NCBI GenBank assembly: GCA_902771155.1
Contig: CACXVS010000002.1
Span: 1-64,000 of the forward strand
Source: an uncultured Prevotellaceae bacterium
GTDB taxonomy: Bacteria; Bacteroidota; Bacteroidia; Bacteroidales; Bacteroidaceae
DNA: 64,000 nucleotides
Reading direction: 5' to 3'
Each line of letters starts with the position of its first letter. Within the stretch, counting starts at the first letter, position 1. A model generated the notes under the pieces. It was not told the DNA's origin. It worked only from the letters and a program-made list of their open reading frames with translations, and did not search any database. Shown in pieces: positions 51,886 to 60,996 of the stretch. A program made the position numbers and the translations under genes.

Positions 51886-54261
51886 ATGAGACGATTACTA
51901 ACCACCCTGTTGCTCTTCACAGCCTTTGTGGCAGTGGGCAACGCCCAAGACAAACTGTATGCCAACGAGTTTCCCCTTGGCGATGTCACCCTGTTAGACG
52001 GTCCGCTGAAGCGAGCCCGCGACCTGAACGTCAGCGTGCTGCTGAAGTATGATAACGACCGCCTGCTGGCCCCTTATCTGAAGGAAGCCGGACTCACGCC
52101 TAAGGGCCAGTCATATCCCAACTGGGACGGTCTCGACGGTCATGTGGGCGGCCATTATCTCACGGCCATGGCCATCAATGCCGCCACTGGCAGCCAGGAA
52201 TGCCAAAAACGCCTGGAATACTGGATCAGCGAGTTGCAGGCCTGTGCCGACGCCAACGCCAGGAACCACCCGGAGTGGGGCAGAGGCTACGTGGGCGGAG
52301 TGCCTGGCAGCGACCGCATCTGGTCGGCCTTTAAGAAGGGCGACTTCGGGCCCTATTACGGTTCGTGGGTACCTTTCTATAATCTCCATAAGATGTATGC
52401 CGGTCTGCGCGATGCCTGGGTATATTGCGGCAACGAACAGGCCAAGCAGCTCTTCCTCGGATTCTGCGACTGGGCCATCGACCTTACGGCCGGTCTCTCC
52501 GACGCCCAGATGGAGCGCGCCCTCGACACCGAGCATGGTGGCATGAACGAGGTTCTAGCCGATGCCTATGCCATCACGGGCGACACCAAATATATTGACG
52601 TGGCCAAGCGGTTCTCGCACCGCCGCCTGCTCAGTTCGCTCATGCAGCGCCGCGACATTCTCGACAATATGCACGCCAACACCCAGGTGCCTAAGGTGGT
52701 GGGCTTTGAGCGCATCGCCGAGCTCGCTGGCGACGAGGCTTACCATACTGCCGGTGCCTACTTCTGGGATATCGTCACCGGCGAGCGCACGCTGGCCTTC
52801 GGCGGCAATAGCCGTCGCGAGCACTTCCCCAGCCGTGAGGCCTGCAAGGATTTCGTGGAGGATATCGACGGTCCTGAGAGCTGCAACACCAACAATATGC
52901 TGAAGCTCACCGAAGAGCTTCACCGCCGCAATCCCGAGGCCCGCTATGCCGACTTCTACGAGTTGGGCATGTTCAACCATATTCTCTCCACCCAGCATCC
53001 CGAGCACGGCGGCTACGTGTATTTCACGTCGGCCCGTCCGCGCCACTACCGCAACTACTCCGCCCCCAACGAGGCCATGTGGTGTTGCGTCGGAACAGGT
53101 ATGGAGAATCATGGCAAGTACGGCCAGTTTGTTTACACCCACCAGGGCGACGCGCTCTTCGTGAACCTCTTTGTGGCTTCTGAACTCAACTGGAAGCAGA
53201 AGGGCCTGAAGCTGCGCCAGGACACGCAGTTCCCCTATGCCGAGACCTCTCGCATCACCGTTACCGAGGGCAAGGCTCAGGCTGCTGTCCATGTGCGCTA
53301 TCCGGGATGGGTAAAGCCCGGCCAGTTCAGCGTCAAGGTCAACGGCCAGCCCGTGCCGGTGGTTACCGGTCCGTCGTCGTATGTCGTCATCGACCGCCAG
53401 TGGAAGAAGGGCGACGTCATCGAGATGAACTTCCCCATGTATAACTATGTGAAGTACCTGCCCAACCTGCCACAGTATATCGCCCTGATGCATGGTCCGG
53501 TGATGCTGGCCATGAAGACCGGCACCGAGGATCTGGCCATGCTCATCGCCGACGACAGCCGTTTCGGGCAGTTGGCCGTCGGCAAGAAGCTGCCGGTCGA
53601 TCAGGCGCCCATCCTCATCAATAACGACATCGAGGGCATTGCCAACCAGCTGCAGCCTGTGGCCGGCAAACCGCTCCACTTCACCATCTCGACGAAGATG
53701 GTCAACGAGATAAGAAACGAGCTCATGCCGTTCTTCGAGCTTCACGACGCCCGTTATATGATGTACTGGCTTGCCCTTTCCGAGGATAACTATCAGGGCT
53801 ACCTCGACAATCTGGCCAAGCTCGAGCAGGAGCACCTGGCCCTCGAGGCGCGCTCTACCGATAAGGTACAGCCCGGCGAGCAGCAGCCCGAGTCAGACCA
53901 TTTTATGGAGACCGATGATTCGTGGACGGGCAACACCAACGACGTGTTCTTCCGCGATGCCCGCGACGGCCATTATTTCAGCTATCTGATGCAGACGGGC
54001 GGCGAGACCGACCTCTCACTCCGCCTGAAGTACTGGGGAGTAGGCGAGTGGAAGACCCACGAGTTCGACATCTTCGTCGACGACGTGCTGGTTACCTCTG
54101 TCAACAACACCGGCAAGTACCGCATTTCCGAGTTTAAATACGAATCATACCCCATCCCCGCCGAGGCCCTGAAGGGCAAGAAGCAGGTTCGCGTTAAGTT
54201 CGTGGCCCATCCTCATAAGCAGATAGGCGAGATCTACGGTGTCCGCCTGGTAAAACCCTAA
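51886..54261 (+). CDS. Secreted GH127 family beta-L-arabinofuranosidase
   Basis: This 791-residue protein has a signal peptide (MRRLLTTLLLFTAFVAVGNA). The catalytic DUF1680/GH127 barrel shows WDGLDGHVGGHYLTAMAI, the zinc-binding pair E331/C333 in GPESCNTNN and the adjacent C400/C401 in MWCCVGTGMENHGKYG; in the characterised enzyme the first of the paired Cys is the nucleophile. Beta-sandwich domains follow, and the last 150 residues (DSWTGNTNDVFFRDA, FVDDVLVTSVNN) are an extra C-terminal module. It would release arabinofuranose from plant glycans or glycoproteins. No SusC/SusD pair lies nearby. Confidence 0.9.
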   Translation: MRRLLTTLLLFTAFVAVGNAQDKLYANEFPLGDVTLLDGPLKRARDLNVSVLLKYDNDRLLAPYLKEAGLTPKGQSYPNWDGLDGHVGGHYLTAMAINAATGSQECQKRLEYWISELQACADANARNHPEWGRGYVGGVPGSDRIWSAFKKGDFGPYYGSWVPFYNLHKMYAGLRDAWVYCGNEQAKQLFLGFCDWAIDLTAGLSDAQMERALDTEHGGMNEVLADAYAITGDTKYIDVAKRFSHRRLLSSLMQRRDILDNMHANTQVPKVVGFERIAELAGDEAYHTAGAYFWDIVTGERTLAFGGNSRREHFPSREACKDFVEDIDGPESCNTNNMLKLTEELHRRNPEARYADFYELGMFNHILSTQHPEHGGYVYFTSARPRHYRNYSAPNEAMWCCVGTGMENHGKYGQFVYTHQGDALFVNLFVASELNWKQKGLKLRQDTQFPYAETSRITVTEGKAQAAVHVRYPGWVKPGQFSVKVNGQPVPVVTGPSSYVVIDRQWKKGDVIEMNFPMYNYVKYLPNLPQYIALMHGPVMLAMKTGTEDLAMLIADDSRFGQLAVGKKLPVDQAPILINNDIEGIANQLQPVAGKPLHFTISTKMVNEIRNELMPFFELHDARYMMYWLALSEDNYQGYLDNLAKLEQEHLALEARSTDKVQPGEQQPESDHFMETDDSWTGNTNDVFFRDARDGHYFSYLMQTGGETDLSLRLKYWGVGEWKTHEFDIFVDDVLVTSVNNTGKYRISEFKYESYPIPAEALKGKKQVRVKFVAHPHKQIGEIYGVRLVKP

Positions 54262-54280
54262 CGCCCCCCTCAGTTACCCT

Positions 54281-54751
54281 ATGAGCAAACAAGAGAAATA
54301 CGAGCTGCTGAAGGAGCAGATACAGGCCCTGACGAAGGGCGAGACCGACGAGGTGGCTGTGATGGCCAACGTGGCGGCAGCCATCCACTCTACGATGGGA
54401 TTCTTCTGGACGGGGTTCTATCGCGTGATGCCGAAGGCCGGCTCTGCCGGGAACGAATTGGTGTTAGGCCCCTTCCAGGGCCCTGTGGCCTGCATGCATA
54501 TCGCTTATGGGCGAGGCGTTTGCGGTACGGCCTGGAAACTGGGGCGTACCATTGTCGTGCCCGATGTGGAGCAGTTCCCCGGGCATATCGCCTGTAGCAG
54601 CCAGTCGCGATCGGAAATCGTGGTGCCGCTGTTCTCAACGACGTACGACGTGGTAGCCGTGCTCGATATCGACAGCCGCGAACTCGCCACGTTCGACGAT
54701 ATCGACAAGAAATATCTGGAAGAAATAATGGCGACGGTCTTTACGTCGTAA
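54281..54751 (+). CDS. msrC: Free methionine-(R)-sulfoxide reductase, GAF-type
   Basis: This 156-residue GAF-domain enzyme repairs free Met-R-sulfoxide. The three redox Cys are C71 (VACMHIAYGRG), C81 (GVCGTAW) and C105 (HIACSSQSRSE). Their spacing of 10 and 24 equals that of Cys84, Cys94 and Cys118 in the E. coli enzyme. FFWTGFYRVM and VLDIDSRELATFDDID complete the family pattern. It follows the GH127 gene by 19 bases. Confidence 0.93.
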   Translation: MSKQEKYELLKEQIQALTKGETDEVAVMANVAAAIHSTMGFFWTGFYRVMPKAGSAGNELVLGPFQGPVACMHIAYGRGVCGTAWKLGRTIVVPDVEQFPGHIACSSQSRSEIVVPLFSTTYDVVAVLDIDSRELATFDDIDKKYLEEIMATVFTS

Positions 54752-54776
54752 CCAATTCAATATTAATTTTTATATC

Positions 54777-56867
54777 ATGAGAAAAAACTACTGTACTCAA
54801 TGGATGCTGGCCGCCATCCTCTTCTGTGGCCTTTTGACGACATCGTGTACCGACGAACAGTTCGACAACCCCTCTTCCGACCAGCCCGAACAGGCCTCTG
54901 CCGTTGATCCCGGCAGGTGGTGGATCGACGAGAGCTACATGGACAAGACGGTAAAGCTTAGCGACAATTTCTTCATGTACTGCGTCGGCACGTGGTGGAA
55001 GAACACCACTCTCGGTCCACTTGAATTTTACATCTCCCGCCTCGATGGTATCAAGCCCTCCTTCTCCGACAGAGTGAATGCCCTGACCGACGACAACTAC
55101 GCCATCTACAAGAACCACCTGAAGTGGGCCGACCCCAAATCTGAAGCCGCAGCCTCGGCCGAGAAGCTCTACGAAGAGGTGCTGGTCCAGAGCGGTCTGA
55201 TGGCCGCCACGACGGCTGAGGATGTGCTGCGCGCCTTCGGCAAGATGTCCACGCTGGGCGTCTCCTCGTTCATCAGGCTCGAGCCTTTCAGCCATAACGG
55301 CAAGTTGTGCCTGTACTCCAGTTTGTGTGTCGAGGAATATACAGAGGAGGCTGAAAGTGATCCTGCCAGCGAACGTCAGCGTGCCAGGAAGCCCTCCTTC
55401 CAGCAGCAGCTCAACGAGAACCCCGAGCTGCTGTCGCACTTTGTACCAGTAGGCGGTAAGAGCGGCACCCGCGGCATATCGGCCGAATGGTCGTTTGTCC
55501 AGTACATCCTCGAGGGTATGGGCATCGACCCCGAGATGGTATATGTCTCCGACGACTACATGAAATTCATGGGCAATTCTGATTTTGAAAGAAATAGTTT
55601 GACAGAAGAACTTCGTAGGCTGTGGCAGAACGCTCTGGAGAAAAATGATGTCGATTTACTGAAGACGATGGTCATCGGTTTCTATCAAACCGACTACGGC
55701 TTCATCTCCCAGGAGGCGAGAGAGGAGTACGACATCGAGAATAATAAGCCCGACGACACCGACCCTGCAGCAGACGACGCCTCTGGCAAGAAAGAGGTGT
55801 TGAGCCTTAAGGTGCTCGAAAAATCCATGAACGAACAGTATCTGCCCTATCTGCGCTCAAAAATGGTGGCCGACCAGCTGGTGCCTGCCGGACTGAAAGA
55901 GGATTACCTCCCCTTCTGCAAAGAGATGAAGGACGTATTCGCCCAGCGCATCAAGAACAACAGCTGGCTGAGCGACGGCTCTAAGCAGAACGCACTCGAC
56001 AAGCTTGACGCCATGGTCTTCAACGTGGGCTATCCCGAACATTGGATTGCTGCCGGCCTGCCCGACTTCTCGAAGAGCCAGTCGCTGCTCGAGGATATCT
56101 ACATCATCCGCAAGGCCCGCCTGAACCTGCTGAAGGCCATCGTCGGCAAAAGCAGAGCCGAGGAATCGTTTACGGTCGTCGCTATGGATAAAGAGACTCA
56201 TCTGGGCATAGAGAATGCTTTCTATTATAGCAACCTCAACTGCATGAACATATTGCCCTTCTATATCGAGCCGCCTTTCTATGATACCACCCAGAGCCTG
56301 GCCATCAACTATGAGTGCCTGGGCACGGTGGGCCACGAGATAACCCACGGGTTCGACAGCCAGGGAGCGTTGTTCGACAAGTATGGCGATTACAATCCCA
56401 ACGCCATCTGGGCCAGCCAGGCCGACAAGGACGAGTTCGACCGCCGTACTGCGCTGCTCGTGGAGTGCTATGCCTCGTTCGACGTGCTGCCCGACGAGAT
56501 GCCTGGCGTGAAGGCCGAGGGCAAGGTGACGCTCGCCGAGAACATTGCCGACCTGGGCGGACAAGAGATTGCCTATCAGGCCTATCTCAACCGCCTGAGC
56601 GCCGACGGCTATACCGGCAGCCAACTGAAGCTGATGAAGCAGCGCTTCTTCCTGGCAATGGGCGAGGAATGGCGGGCCAAGTATGGCCAGTTCTACGTCG
56701 ATTTTTATGCTTTCGGAAAGGGTAATCCTGATGGCGCCGACGGCCACTCCATGAACAAGGAGCGCGTAAACGGCGTGGTGTCCAACATGGACGGCTGGTA
56801 CGACGCCTTTGACATCATCGACGGTGCCCTCTACCGCGCCCCTGCCAACCGCATACATATCTGGTAA
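54777..56867 (+). CDS. M13 family zinc peptidase, lipoprotein
   Basis: This 696-residue protein is a divergent paralogue of the M13 enzyme at 3112. It has a lipoprotein signal (ILFCGLLTTSCTDEQ) instead of a cleaved signal peptide. The zinc motif is HEITH at 520-524 in GTVGHEITHGFDSQGALFD, and the third ligand is in LAENIADLGGQE. The C-terminus APANRIHIW fits the family end. The N-terminal domain lacks the clear ACGGW motif, reading YCVGTWW, and has an acidic insertion (NKPDDTDPAADDASGKK near residue 325). Confidence 0.9.
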   Translation: MRKNYCTQWMLAAILFCGLLTTSCTDEQFDNPSSDQPEQASAVDPGRWWIDESYMDKTVKLSDNFFMYCVGTWWKNTTLGPLEFYISRLDGIKPSFSDRVNALTDDNYAIYKNHLKWADPKSEAAASAEKLYEEVLVQSGLMAATTAEDVLRAFGKMSTLGVSSFIRLEPFSHNGKLCLYSSLCVEEYTEEAESDPASERQRARKPSFQQQLNENPELLSHFVPVGGKSGTRGISAEWSFVQYILEGMGIDPEMVYVSDDYMKFMGNSDFERNSLTEELRRLWQNALEKNDVDLLKTMVIGFYQTDYGFISQEAREEYDIENNKPDDTDPAADDASGKKEVLSLKVLEKSMNEQYLPYLRSKMVADQLVPAGLKEDYLPFCKEMKDVFAQRIKNNSWLSDGSKQNALDKLDAMVFNVGYPEHWIAAGLPDFSKSQSLLEDIYIIRKARLNLLKAIVGKSRAEESFTVVAMDKETHLGIENAFYYSNLNCMNILPFYIEPPFYDTTQSLAINYECLGTVGHEITHGFDSQGALFDKYGDYNPNAIWASQADKDEFDRRTALLVECYASFDVLPDEMPGVKAEGKVTLAENIADLGGQEIAYQAYLNRLSADGYTGSQLKLMKQRFFLAMGEEWRAKYGQFYVDFYAFGKGNPDGADGHSMNKERVNGVVSNMDGWYDAFDIIDGALYRAPANRIHIW

Positions 56868-56869
56868 AC

Positions 56870-56947
56870 TTGGAGACAAGATACTATAAGGTGGCGGGGC
56901 ATGTGTTCTGCGTCAGTGGCGAGGTGGAGGGCCCTGAAGAGCCCTAA
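56870..56947 (+). other. Possible 25-codon remnant or mini-ORF
   Basis: A TTG-started frame directly after the peptidase stop reads ETRYYKVAGHVFCVSGEVEG and ends in TAA. It looks like the N-terminus of a protein that has been cut short. It could be chance; no family was identified. Confidence 0.2.
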
Positions 56948-56973
56948 CCACTTGAATAAGAATTAATAAGAAA

Positions 56974-57008
56974 TCTCCCCAAATCGTTGTTGGTTTGGGG
57001 ATTTTTTA
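56974..57008 (+). terminator. Rho-independent terminator after the second M13 gene
   Basis: CCCCAAA and TTTGGGG form a 7-bp stem with a 10-base loop, followed by ATTTTTTATT. It separates the peptidase unit from the lipoprotein cluster. Confidence 0.85.
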
Positions 57009-57037
57009 TTAATTATATTTAAATGATGAACACAATA

Positions 57038-57069
57038 CTTGTAACTTTAAGAAATAAGCCCTATATTTG
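57038..57069 (+). promoter_or_regulatory. Probable promoter of the lipoprotein cluster
   Basis: CTTG at 57038-57041 and TATATTTG at 57062-57069 are 20 bases apart, close to the Bacteroidetes consensus and 50 bases before the ATG at 57119. Confidence 0.55.
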
Positions 57070-57118
57070 AGGCTTAAAATCCGAAACTATCCATCATTAA
57101 CTTAAAACCATAACGCTT

Positions 57119-58597
57119 ATGAAACAGTTGACAAGATTGATACTGATGATGCTGACGATTAGTGCTAGCCTCGTGAGTTGTGACGATGTGACTGGGGCGC
57201 AGGATAATCCTGTGGTTCCCACGCCCACGCCGACTCCGACGCCTGCGCCCACTTACGCCAGCGACCTGGAGCGCCCGCTCACCTTCGAGGCTGCAGTTGA
57301 CGGTGTGAAGGTGACGTTTAAGTTTAAGAGCGGCGCCAAGCCCGACTATAAGAAAGTGGAGTACAGCCTCGACCAGGGTGCCACATGGACGGCCCTGAAG
57401 AGGCGCAGCCAGGCCATCATCCTCGAGAAGAAGGGCGACATGGTGATGTTCCGCGGCGACAACCCCACCTATAACGGCGATGCCCGGTTCGTGACGGAGC
57501 TGGTCAACGCAAATGCCCGCACCAGAAGCTGGACGGAACAAGCTATGGGAGATATGGTGGGATCAATATATGGATTCCTGTTTGGCAACTGCAATAGTCT
57601 GCTCAGAATGGACAACTTCGACAAACTGAATGAACTTTTGGAGGCTTATACATTCAAGGAACTCTTCAAGGGTAGCAACATCAACATCTCTGATAAAGAG
57701 AAGCTCCTGCTGCCTGCCACCAATAATACAGTGGGCTGCTATCAAGGGATGTTTGCCGATAACGCGTATTTGGAGGTTGCTCCTGTATTGGGGGCTGAAA
57801 AGCTTGTGGATAAATGTTATGTAGGAACGTTCGAAAACGACTTAAGGCTTAGAGAACTCACTCTCGGTGCCAACAGCGTTGAAGATGGCGTAATGGTAAA
57901 AGACTGCATAGATGGTATAGTGAGGAATGCCGGCACCGCACTGCCTGTAGGCGTGGAACCAGCGATAAGGATTGAGGGAGGTACAAATGGAGAATTAAGC
58001 ATGCAAAATTTAACCGTCGCCGAAGCAAATGAAATAATCCAACAAGAACAACAAGAAGCCGATCAATTCATCCGGGAAATCCAAAATACTATCTCAGCCA
58101 TGGAAGACGGTGACCCAGACGGAAACCTATGGAAAGTCGTATTCGTCGATGAAAATGGCGTAGAGCATGAAATCGAGTCTGAAAATCCTGATGAAGGGCA
58201 AGAGATAAATGTAGAAGATCCTAAAATCGGTGTCAACAGCGTATCGATCGACCCGACTACGCTCTCACTCGAGATTGGCGCTACCGCCACGCTTATAGCC
58301 ATTATTACCCCAGATAACGCCCCCATAAAGAGCATAACCTGGACTTCGGAAAACCCGAAGATAGCCACGGTCACCGCTGGTTCTGATGGCAAGGCTACCG
58401 TCACCGCCGTCGCAGCTGGCTCGACCAAGATCGAACTTACTGTTGTATCAACTTATTCATCCAGTGAGGGAACATGGATCACCCCCCCCTGTTTGGTAAC
58501 TGTGACCGAACCCGAGCCCGAGCCTGAGCCCGAGCCCGAGAATCCGGTCATCGACGCAACGGATGATTTCGTAGATGGTGGAGATCCATTAAAGTAA
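57119..58597 (+). CDS. Lipoprotein with C-terminal Big2 domain and DGGDPLK tail
   Basis: This 492-residue protein has a lipoprotein signal (MLTISASLVSCDD), a Pro/Thr spacer (PTPTPTPTPAPT) and an unassigned 300-residue middle that begins with YKKVEYSLDQGATWTALKRR. A Big2 immunoglobulin-like domain follows at about 370-465 (VNSVSIDPTTLSLEIGATAT, KSITWTSENPKIATV). The end is an EPEPEPEPE spacer and the tail DDFVDGGDPLK. The same tail ends the protein at 60997. It is the first gene of the 57-63 kb cluster. Confidence 0.85.
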   Translation: MKQLTRLILMMLTISASLVSCDDVTGAQDNPVVPTPTPTPTPAPTYASDLERPLTFEAAVDGVKVTFKFKSGAKPDYKKVEYSLDQGATWTALKRRSQAIILEKKGDMVMFRGDNPTYNGDARFVTELVNANARTRSWTEQAMGDMVGSIYGFLFGNCNSLLRMDNFDKLNELLEAYTFKELFKGSNINISDKEKLLLPATNNTVGCYQGMFADNAYLEVAPVLGAEKLVDKCYVGTFENDLRLRELTLGANSVEDGVMVKDCIDGIVRNAGTALPVGVEPAIRIEGGTNGELSMQNLTVAEANEIIQQEQQEADQFIREIQNTISAMEDGDPDGNLWKVVFVDENGVEHEIESENPDEGQEINVEDPKIGVNSVSIDPTTLSLEIGATATLIAIITPDNAPIKSITWTSENPKIATVTAGSDGKATVTAVAAGSTKIELTVVSTYSSSEGTWITPPCLVTVTEPEPEPEPEPENPVIDATDDFVDGGDPLK

Positions 58598-58629
58598 AAA
58601 TTGTAAAACCATAAAATATTAAAAGCAAT

Positions 58630-60069
58630 ATGAAGACAAAACAATTATTCAGTCTCGCAGCGCTGGCCTTGATGATGGCCGCCTGTTCGAGCGACGATAT
58701 TGCAACAGGTCAGTCGGGCGCTAAAGTTCGTACTGTTCCCTTCAAAGCCGTGATCAGTGCCGACGCTGGCACGCGCGGACTGTCGGAGGCTACCGACGGT
58801 AACATCATCACCGTGGACTGGGAAAAGGATGAGCAAGTAGCTCTGGTCCACGGCCTGAATATCGACATCCTGAAGGTGGAAAGCGTCGACGGTGGTGATG
58901 CCACGATCAGCGGCGACATCACCGACCCCACCAACGGCGAATCGGTATTCGTGGTCTATGCAGGCCAGAACAGTAAGGCCATGACCGACTTAAAGGGCGC
59001 CCTTGCTGACTATGCCAAGGACCAGGAATTGACCACCTACTCAGAGGCCAACATCAATTTGATCCTCAAGAATCAGTTTGAAGCGAACGTGTCAGGCGGC
59101 TCTCTCGACGGTACGGTGGCCAGCATCTCCCAGCTCGTCGATCATCGTCTGGGTAGCGGAAAGCTCGCCATCAGCGACAATGGTGCCAGCTTCAAGGACA
59201 ACGTGAAACTGGCGACGACATATGCCATCTGGAAGCTCTCGCTGAGCGACGGCACGAATGCCCTCAAGGCCAACGAACTGACGATTAATAGCGGTGAAAC
59301 TAAGATGGCCTACTTCAAGTCAGAATCAGGGGCCAGCGATTTCTACGTGCCCTTCGCTTCTGCATCCGAAGCCAGCTTCAACTTTGAGGCCCTTGTAGGC
59401 GAGGATACCTATACCTTCTCAAAGACCGGCGTCACCCTCAAAGCAGGCACCTATTACCGCTCGACGGTGACCATGGAGAAGGACGAACCCGAACCCGAGA
59501 CAATCGCTGTGACGGGCGTATCGCTCAACAAGACGACGCTGGAGCTCGAGACTGGCGGCACAGCCACGCTGACGGCTACCGTCGCCCCAACGGACGCTAC
59601 GGACAAGACTGTCACCTGGAGTTCTGACAAGGAGAGTGTAGCCACCGTTTCTTCGGCTGGTTTGGTAACCGCCGTCGCAGCCGGCACTGCCACGATCACC
59701 GTCACCACTAAGGACGGCTCGAAGACCGCCACCTGCGCGGTCACGGTGAAGGATCCTGTAATTGCTGTGACGGAGGTGAAACTCAGCAAGGACAAACTCG
59801 ACCTCACGGTAGGCGATAATGCTACGCTGACGGCGACCGTATCGCCTGACAACGCTACATCCCCGACCGTCACCTGGTCATCAAGCGACAAGAGTGTGGC
59901 TACGGTAGATACCAACGGCAAGGTGGCCGCTGTTGCCCCAGGCAAGGCCACGATTACCGCTACCGCCGACGGCAAGTCAGCCACTTGCGAAGTGAATGTT
60001 TCTGCCCCCACAAACGTAGTTGGTCCCTCGGGCGGCTACGTGAATGACGGCGATCCCACAAACAAATAA
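58630..60069 (+). CDS. Fimbrillin-like lipoprotein with two Big2 domains
   Basis: This 479-residue protein has a lipoprotein signal (LAALALMMAACSSDD). The fimbrillin-like fold lies at about 30-285 (RTVPFKAVISADAGTRG, FYVPFASASEASFNFEAL, TLKAGTYYRSTVTM). Two Big2 domains follow (VTGVSLNKTTLELETGGTAT and VTEVKLSKDKLDLTVGDNAT). The C-terminus GGYVNDGDPTNK is related to the DGGDPLK tail of its neighbours. Such proteins are exposed as pilus subunits or surface lipoproteins. The close paralogue at 60080 shares the signal and fold but not the Big2 part. Confidence 0.88.
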   Translation: MKTKQLFSLAALALMMAACSSDDIATGQSGAKVRTVPFKAVISADAGTRGLSEATDGNIITVDWEKDEQVALVHGLNIDILKVESVDGGDATISGDITDPTNGESVFVVYAGQNSKAMTDLKGALADYAKDQELTTYSEANINLILKNQFEANVSGGSLDGTVASISQLVDHRLGSGKLAISDNGASFKDNVKLATTYAIWKLSLSDGTNALKANELTINSGETKMAYFKSESGASDFYVPFASASEASFNFEALVGEDTYTFSKTGVTLKAGTYYRSTVTMEKDEPEPETIAVTGVSLNKTTLELETGGTATLTATVAPTDATDKTVTWSSDKESVATVSSAGLVTAVAAGTATITVTTKDGSKTATCAVTVKDPVIAVTEVKLSKDKLDLTVGDNATLTATVSPDNATSPTVTWSSSDKSVATVDTNGKVAAVAPGKATITATADGKSATCEVNVSAPTNVVGPSGGYVNDGDPTNK

Positions 60070-60079
60070 TGCGAAGATT

Positions 60080-60967
60080 ATGAAGACAAAAGATATATTC
60101 GGAATCGCAGCGCTCGCCATCATGATGGCAGCCTGCTCAAGCGATGACACAACAGAGCCCCAGCCCTCACAGAACGGCAAGGCCATTCCTTTCCGCGCCA
60201 CGATCAGCGCCCCAGCTGCTACGCGCGGTCTCACAGCTCCCACCACCGAGGGCGGCGACATCACCGCCAAGTGGGAAGTGGGCGAAAAGATTGCCCTCGT
60301 GCACGGTGCAACCATCAACGTGCTGAAAGTGACCACTCAGCCTGATACCGACGGTAACGTCACCGTAGAAGGCACGGTGACCGACTTCCCCGAGAGCGCC
60401 ACGGACGGCGAAACAGCCTATCTCGTGTATTACGGCAACGATGAACACATAGCCGATGATATGGGTGACCAAGTAGGTATGTTGACAAATGCCTTGGATG
60501 CTGCAGGAGCAAAGACCTTCACCCCCGAGATCATCGCCGAGACGTTTAGCATCTGTAGTCAGGGCGGTACGTTGGAAGATATTTCCCTGGCCGGCGACTA
60601 CCGTCTGGGCCAGAGCAAACTCGTGAAGAAGGGCGACTACGTGACGCTCAACGATACGCCCACGCTCGATTCCCAGTTTGCCGTGTGGCAACTTAAGCTC
60701 ACCTCCGACGGTTCGACCGCCCTTCCAGTCAAGAACTTTGCTGTCAAGAACGCATCCAGCGAACTCATCACCGTCTCGTTGGGCGAATCGACCTCCTCAA
60801 GCCTTTATCTGTTGTTCCCTGTATCGACGAATGCAACCTTCACCTTCGAGGGCGAGGACGCTAACAGCGTTGTTTACGACTGCACCAAGACGGGCATTAC
60901 CCTCTCCAAGGGCAAGTTCTACCAAAGCACGCTGACGCTGAATGTGCTGTCAGCAGTAGTTCCCTGA
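60080..60967 (+). CDS. Fimbrillin-like lipoprotein
   Basis: This protein of about 295 residues starts at the ATG at 60080, 10 bases after the previous stop; the in-frame ATG at 60044 overlaps the neighbour and lacks a signal-like start. It has a lipoprotein signal (IAALAIMMAACSSDD) and a fimbrillin-like fold with AIPFRATISAPAATRGL, WEVGEKIALVHGATINVLK and a C-terminal TLSKGKFYQSTLTLNVL strand. It appears to be a duplicate of the N-terminal part of the gene at 58630. Confidence 0.87.
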   Translation: MKTKDIFGIAALAIMMAACSSDDTTEPQPSQNGKAIPFRATISAPAATRGLTAPTTEGGDITAKWEVGEKIALVHGATINVLKVTTQPDTDGNVTVEGTVTDFPESATDGETAYLVYYGNDEHIADDMGDQVGMLTNALDAAGAKTFTPEIIAETFSICSQGGTLEDISLAGDYRLGQSKLVKKGDYVTLNDTPTLDSQFAVWQLKLTSDGSTALPVKNFAVKNASSELITVSLGESTSSSLYLLFPVSTNATFTFEGEDANSVVYDCTKTGITLSKGKFYQSTLTLNVLSAVVP

Positions 60968-60996
60968 TTCCCAATTCACTAAAAACGAAAACGCCT

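Noticed and set aside
51886..54261. Polysaccharide utilisation locus around the GH127 gene
   Set aside because: No SusC/SusD pair, sensor or other carbohydrate-active gene is adjacent; the neighbours are folD, a TPR peptide, fRMsr and a peptidase.
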